Shown: positions 58,857-64,000 of the stretch, piece by piece | How positions within the stretch are numbered: the stretch's first letter is position 1 | Layout of the letters: the number at the start of each line of letters is the position of its first letter | From: Hyphodiscus hymeniophilus | Taxonomy: Eukaryota > Ascomycota > Leotiomycetes > Helotiales > Hyphodiscaceae | DNA length: 64,000 nucleotides | Reading direction: 5' to 3' | Assembly (NCBI GenBank): GCA_016508695.1 | Contig: VNKQ01000019.1 | Location: 682,001-746,000 of the forward strand | The notes under the pieces: model-generated | What the model was told of the DNA's origin: nothing | The model's input: only the letters and a program-made list of their open reading frames with translations | The model's database searches: none | Position numbers and translations under genes: made by a program

Positions 58857-60767
58857 CTACATTGGCTTGCTGTCCATCAACAACTCCTCATGTCTGGCAG
58901 TTCCCTCCCCCAAGCCATGATTCTTTTGATCATTTACCTTCTTGAAAATATCCGCCTCAGACACAGGCGAAAAAACCTTGGCCCACCTAAAGCGAATGAA
59001 ATCGTTGAATGTAACCATCACACTTCTCCAATTCTCAGCCACGAGCTGGCTTGTAGGTTGAGAGAAGATGATGTCGATTTCCTCTAGCGTCTTGTTCTTC
59101 GTCTCAGGCATGAACAGCAACTGATAAACCCATCCAACGACAGCGATACCTCCGTAAAAACCGAGCGTCAAGCCGATCTGCGACATAGCTTCTTGCATTT
59201 GTGCGAAGAAATAGGTGACTAGGAACGAGCAGAGAAAGAGCGTTACATCGGAGGTTTCCATCCCGTAGGATCGTAGATATGTTGGGTATACTTCAGAGGG
59301 AATGACCCAGGTCAAACACGCATAGGAACCGAAAAAGCCTTCGTAGACGATTAGACCAGCAATGTACGTTCCCTGCGAGCCAGCTTTGTTGGAGAGAGGA
59401 ATGAGGTACGAGCAGCCAATTATCACCAGACCAATGAAGAAGCCTGGTAGCATAGCACAAGCCCAGAATCTTCGACCGAATTTCTCCATGTAAAGGATGG
59501 CTGGGATGGTGCCAAGGAGGAGAGCGCCGCCACCGACTAGAGACATGAAGACAGATTGTTTGTCGTCGAAGCCTACTTGCTGCATGAGCGTCGCCATATA
59601 ATATTGAATCGCATTGATTCCAGTGAATTGACCAAGGAAGATCATAATGTTGGCGTAGATGATGGCTCGTCGCGATCGTGGGACGGTGAAGAAATCTAGC
59701 CACACGAATCGGGAGGACGTAGCTGCGACTGCTTGATGCGAGATCTCTTCCTCAACAGAATGCTTCATAACAAAGAATTCTTTACGGGCATCTTCGTCTG
59801 CGCCGCGTATACGTTTCCAGACGAACCAAGCTTCCGTTGTGCGCCCTTTGTGCATCAAGAACCGGGGTGATTCAGGCATGAACAAAATGCCGACAAACAT
59901 GACAGTCGAGAAGACAAGAGATGAACCAAGCATGTATCTCCAGCTACCACTCTTGACATTCACAAAGATAGCCGCCACCACATACCCCAGAACCTCTCCA
60001 AGTGCAATCATAAACTGATATAGTGAGACCAGGTTGCCGCGATATTTAGGGGACACGGATTCTGCGACATAAACAGGTACCGTTCCGCCTTCGAGTCCGA
60101 CTCCCATTCCTAAGATCACACGCCCTGCTACCATCATACCGAAGTTGATGGCTCCGGCTTCGAGAGCAGCACCAACGGTATACAGGACAAGGGAGACGAT
60201 TATCGCCATCCGGCGGCCAACTGCTTCATTGAGAGGCCCAAGAATAAGAGCACCACCCACGGCTCCGAGTGGGACACCGGAAGAGATGAGCGAGACTTGG
60301 TGGGTATTGAGACCGAGAGCTGGGGAATTAGCAGGCGTATCGTGGGGGCTTGGTGTGCTCACAGCTTGGCATGAAGAGATTGGCGCCCGAAATCAACGAC
60401 TGATCAATACCAGAGAGCAACCCACCCATCGAAGCAAAGCCTGTTTACATCAGCTTCTCATCATTAGTCTCCTCTACAGGGGGAACTCACCAACGAGAAG
60501 CCAAGTGAAGTATTTTGGGTCACTGAACTTGACCAGCGGTTTATACCAAGTATTTCTCAAATCCAGAGCCTGTAGATCAGCCTCAATGGCATCGACTTCT
60601 GCATTGATGCTCTGTAGATCGCCAGCAGCAACGATTTGCAGTGCTTCCCATTCAGAGACCTTTCGTTGGGGTCTGGGACGAGAGCTCGGAATGGCTTTTT
60701 CCGAGTCTTTGATACTGTGCTCCGTCGAGCTTATTTGGTCAGTTTCAATATGGCTCGGTTCCGCCAT
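58857..60767 (-). CDS. MFS sugar transporter
   Basis: Proton-coupled or facilitative hexose/polyol transporter of the plasma membrane. Exons 60491-60767, 60363-60440 and 58857-60319, with introns of 50 and 43 bp; 605 residues. A 95-residue hydrophilic N-terminus precedes TM1 (FTWLLVGFASMGGLLSGID, carrying the GxDQ-type motif of sugar porters). Signatures: GRRMAI after TM2, GVGLEGGTVPVYVAE, PESPRFLMHKGR, QFTGINAIQYY (sugar-binding QxxGxNxxxYY), GRRFWA and PETKNKTLEEID. The substrate cannot be assigned; the motif set is shared by glucose, inositol and quinate porters. It is not next to the maltase gene. Confidence 0.92.
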
Positions 60768-61879
60768 TGTTATTATTGAGACGCCGAAAAGAAGTTAAAG
60801 GGGCGAAAGGTCGTGATGAGAAGGCAAGGCGCTGGGAGAAGGAGGCGAAAGTCACCGCCACCGTTATTGCGAAGGAGAGGAAGCGAAAATCAAATGAAAG
60901 TCTCTAGGAGAAGGAGAAAGCTGAAATATATCTCTCTCCAAATCTTTACCCCACTAAGCTATGAGGTCTTATAATCATCTTCCGAAAAGATCTACCTCCA
61001 CTTGGGGTTACACTATGAGGTGCGGGGCCCAAAATCACAGATATCAAAACTCGACCAGGAACTTGCCTGAGTGGTTGGCTTAGACGCCTAGACTGTACGA
61101 GTACATTTCTTTTCTGCGGAGCGCCCTAGGAAGACGTCATTGCCCAATGAACTCCCCTCCCAACAATCCCATCTCAATCGATTGTTTCTTTTGTGTCAAC
61201 CTTGGTGAAGTATCATTGGCTTCGGTCGTGAAGATGGTTGAACTTCGGCTCCCGAGTAGGTAGGTTGAGGCCGCTCGGAGCAGAATGCGACTTAGTCGGC
61301 TTTTGTCGGGCAACCTGAGGTGGGTGTCGTCGGAATGCAAATGGGTGATGATGATTGGGCACGCTATTATTCTCTCTCAAATATCCTTACCGGAAAGTCA
61401 GTGAAAGTAAAAGCTGCAGGGACAATTGTATGGGAGCATCCACAAAAACGCCGAAGAAGGGAATATCCGAATAAGTTTTCTTGAAGATTGATCCAAGTGG
61501 ATAGAGCCAAGACGACTTGGAAGTTTAACTCCCGCTAGGGAGAGCGAAGTGCAGGCGCGACCCGTCTTATTTGGCCAGTAAGGTAGGGAGAAGCCTGGAA
61601 GCCTCTTAGTTGCGGGTGTTCTGCTGTTTCTTTATTTTAGGTGGCATCGCGGCATATCTTCGCTTAGTCGGAGATATTGCATGCATTGAATCAGTAGTCC
61701 TCCTTCAAACCCACTCCCCTCCACTCTCCAAAGACTTCTCCCGCTTCTGCCACTTCTTGTTCCTCAATCTCCACGAGTCATTCCTGTGGGGACCGCTCCA
61801 TAATCTGATAGTCTGTCACGAGTGTCGGAGGTCTCCAAGCAATTGGAACTTCCATGCTCAAGTCCATAACAACTTTTTG
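60768..61879. other. Intergenic, MFS transporter promoter
   Basis: 1.1 kb upstream of the transporter and downstream of the membrane-protein gene. A segment near 61.06-61.10 kb resembles a tRNA D-arm but has no acceptor stem or T-arm, so no tRNA is called. The 61610-62056 plus-strand frame is the shadow of the gene on the other strand. Confidence 0.55.
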
Positions 61880-63690
61880 TCATTCCACCTCACGTGTTGT
61901 ATTCTCCTTGTTCTTACCTGTCTCCCCCCTTGGATATTTCCTAGCAGCCCAATGCTGCGATGCGACAGTAAATCCAGCCCAGACCACTCCAGTAACAGCC
62001 AGCTGCAGAGTGAAAGCCGTGAAAAGGGTTTCGAAGGCCGGGACCAGCTCTCCTAGCCGGTATAAATCAGACGAGCTCAAACCAGCACTCTGGCGGTATG
62101 CCCTTGCGATAATCCGGACCATCAGTGCCTCAAGTGGCATGACCAATACTCCTGCGATGACTTCTCTCAAGCCTTCCGTTGCCAGGATGGTCGGGAGTAA
62201 GGTCAGTCCAGTGACGCGGTATTTGACTTCTATCGAAACCTTCGGCTCGTTGGCGCTTCTCAATTCCGCGGACCATCCTCCGAGAGAGTTGTCCATCTGT
62301 TCAGTAGCTTCGACGTCGAAACTAATCAGAGTCGCTTGAGCCATCTCAGTTTCTTCTTCGTCGCTTGAATCCTGCTCCACATCGTACACTGCCTCTCGTG
62401 TATCTCGCCTCGCTGGCTGAGACTCGGTCGGTGGATTGGAGGTACGACGTCCTTCTAAAGCTTGAAGCGTTGGGCGATCTTCCGTAGGTACATGCACGTT
62501 CGGAGTTGCTTCTGTACCTTCTGGTCTGTCTGGCGCATCGTACTCCACAACTGGTGCTGCTTCAGGTATGCCGGAGAACATACTGTCTCCTTTGGGTCGT
62601 GGAAGACATTTATAAATGGGGCGGTAAAGTAGTCTTGAGATGAAATATTTGGCCTTGCCGTGAGCGAGAATGATGAGAATGGGTGCTGCTGTGGCGATTA
62701 ACGATGATGCCCATGAGATCAGTGAGCTGGAGTTCAGCGACGGGGACGGAGGGGCTTGAAGAGGTGACGCTTTCGTAAACGGAATGAAGGATCTGAGGCT
62801 GGGAAAAAGCCGAGAACTTGGCATGAGGTGCAATTGCTGAACTATGGCGAACATTCGGAGGTGTAATGTGATATAAAAGAATATGGCGTCCAGTCTTAAG
62901 AAGTCAGCATGAATAACGTGATAAAAGGAACGAGCACTGACATTACTTGCGTAGAATGCTTCAACATGAGTTGAGCCTTTGTGTATTTCTCTTCCTCGTC
63001 GAAGATATCATCAATCAAAGCATCGGTGATGAACCCAATCCAATCAGATACATGGTAGGCCACGACAGATGGTAGACCACCGTAGAAAAGGCTCTGCCAC
63101 GATCTGGCTGTTGACTCTAGTCTGATAATGCCGAGTAGCGAGAGTTCCGAGTACGGTTTGTATATCTAAAACCTCGTTAGCGGTGCCACAAGAATAGAGA
63201 ATTCTTCGGTACCAGAATCCGTCTCCTCAGCCCAAGAACTCCCCAAACTCCACCAACCAAAGAAGCACGACCAATTTCCATCAACCTCAAGCCAGTGAAT
63301 GTTTCTTCATTCTTCGCTCGCTTATGTGCTTTGGCTTCAGCTTTCGCAGCAGCTGAATCCTCTACCACTCCAGTGACTTGCATGACTTCATTCGCAGCTC
63401 GAATATTTTCCCTTTCTCGCCTTTTGGTTTCGAGGTTGATGGGACGTCCATGATCGTTATATTGTTGGCCAGAGCCTACTTCAGGCCCTTCAATTACTTG
63501 ATTTTCATATGGCCCCCGGCCCTGTGAAAGTCAGTTACTTGAGGTATAGATGGGTCACGTGGTGCCAAGAAGAAACCTTGAATGTGTAAAAGGGCTTCAA
63601 GAGAGTGCAAGAACACTGGACGAGATGCGCAATGAATGATTAGAATTGACGTACCAAAGCCCATGCTGTTAAAGACTCAAGTCTTCCCAT
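61880..63690 (-). CDS. Fungal membrane protein of unknown function
   Basis: Four exons, 63655-63690, 63213-63521, 62951-63165 and 61880-62894; 524 residues, all phases consistent. Start MGRLESLTAWAL joins to GRGPYENQVIEGPEVGSG, then RRERENIRAANEVMQVTGVV, a pattern I associate with an unnamed conserved protein of filamentous ascomycetes. Hydrophobic stretches: WASSLIATAAPILIILAHG and, near the C-terminus, LFTAFTLQLAVTGVVWAGFTV. Between them is a disordered acidic region (DVEQDSSDEEETEMAQ). Intron 62895-62950 uses 5' GCAAGT (GC-AG), since the nearby GTAATG would give the wrong phase. No function is known. Confidence 0.78.
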
Positions 63691-64000
63691 CTTGACAGCT
63701 TGGTAGCTTTCCAGGGCTGTGATGCGTGTCCGCTTGCGATCTATGAACCCATTGTCGATGTTCGTAGCCTATTTGATTATCGTAGTATAACCACGGTGAG
63801 TAACCGGACGGTCGTAGATCTATAACCTGAGATGGATACCATTTATTCGCACCATGGTTCCTGGACAGGTGTGAAGCTGGAGAAAGCTTGTAGCCTTGCC
63901 TGAGTAGAAGACCGAAAGCACGCTAAGATTACGAATAACCTTATCGGAGATCCCTGTCAACAAATTCTGCTTGGAGGAAAACTTCTAAACAGCCAATATC
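63691..64000. other. Window end, upstream region
   Basis: 310 bp upstream of the membrane-protein gene. No coding feature is visible before the window edge. Confidence 0.5.

Noticed and set aside
58857..60767. MFS transporter as part of a maltose-use cluster with the GH13 gene
   Set aside because: The two genes are 42 kb apart with many housekeeping genes between them.
61055..61100. tRNA-like segment (CCTGAGTGGTTGGCTTAGACGCC)-type D-arm region
   Set aside because: No matching acceptor stem, anticodon arm or GTTCGA T-loop could be folded by eye.
1..64000. CRISPR arrays, rRNA genes or an autonomous transposon with transposase
   Set aside because: Looked for spaced direct repeats, rRNA-like sequence and transposase or reverse-transcriptase motifs; none seen.

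Overview
The window is nuclear DNA of a filamentous ascomycete fungus. Genes are packed at about one per 2.5 kb, most carry several short GT-AG introns (43-133 bp, TACTAAC/CTGAC-like branch sites), and the gene set is fungal: EAF1/VID21, INSIG, M16 peptidase, Dsl1/ZW10, RAD7, RAD16, DED1, proteasome beta-4, RRP9, SAD1. Two 2EXR-domain proteins, DUF3425-type bZIP and a bactofilin-like protein fit Pezizomycotina, and I lean to Leotiomycetes, but that is inference from gene flavour.

Layout. 1-4.6 kb: 3'-truncated EAF1/VID21 (-). 4.6-13.3 kb: sparse, with a 2EXR protein (+), an INSIG protein (+) and a broken GFD2/YDR514C-like gene (-). 13.3-17.2 kb: zinc-less MDR oxidoreductase (-) and a GH13 maltase (-), separated by a 393-bp AT-rich element with inverted repeats. 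18.8-24 kb: bactofilin-like protein preceded by an overlapping small membrane ORF, then an M16 metallopeptidase (all -). 24.7-35 kb: Dsl1/ZW10 tether (+), then RAD7 (-) and RAD16 (+) head to head. 35.8-45 kb: a more accessory block with NmrA-like, SDR, aldehyde dehydrogenase, bZIP factor and 2OG oxygenase. 46.4-55 kb: housekeeping run DED1 (-), PRE1 (-), RRP9 (+), SAD1 (-). 55.7-64 kb: truncated MDR remnant, second 2EXR gene, MFS sugar transporter, fungal membrane protein of unknown role (all -).

Functional links. RAD7 and RAD16 encode the two known partners of yeast NEF4 (global-genome nucleotide excision repair) and share one 647-bp promoter region here. SDR, NmrA, ALDH and the bZIP factor could form a small oxidative or detoxification neighbourhood, but no core biosynthetic enzyme is present. 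Several conserved genes, including SAD1 and EAF1, are interrupted by single-base shifts at homopolymers; this looks more like consensus-sequence error than gene death, and it complicates the pseudogene calls.

Most exon-intron structures were worked out by hand from frame, splice consensus and family motifs, without transcript data.
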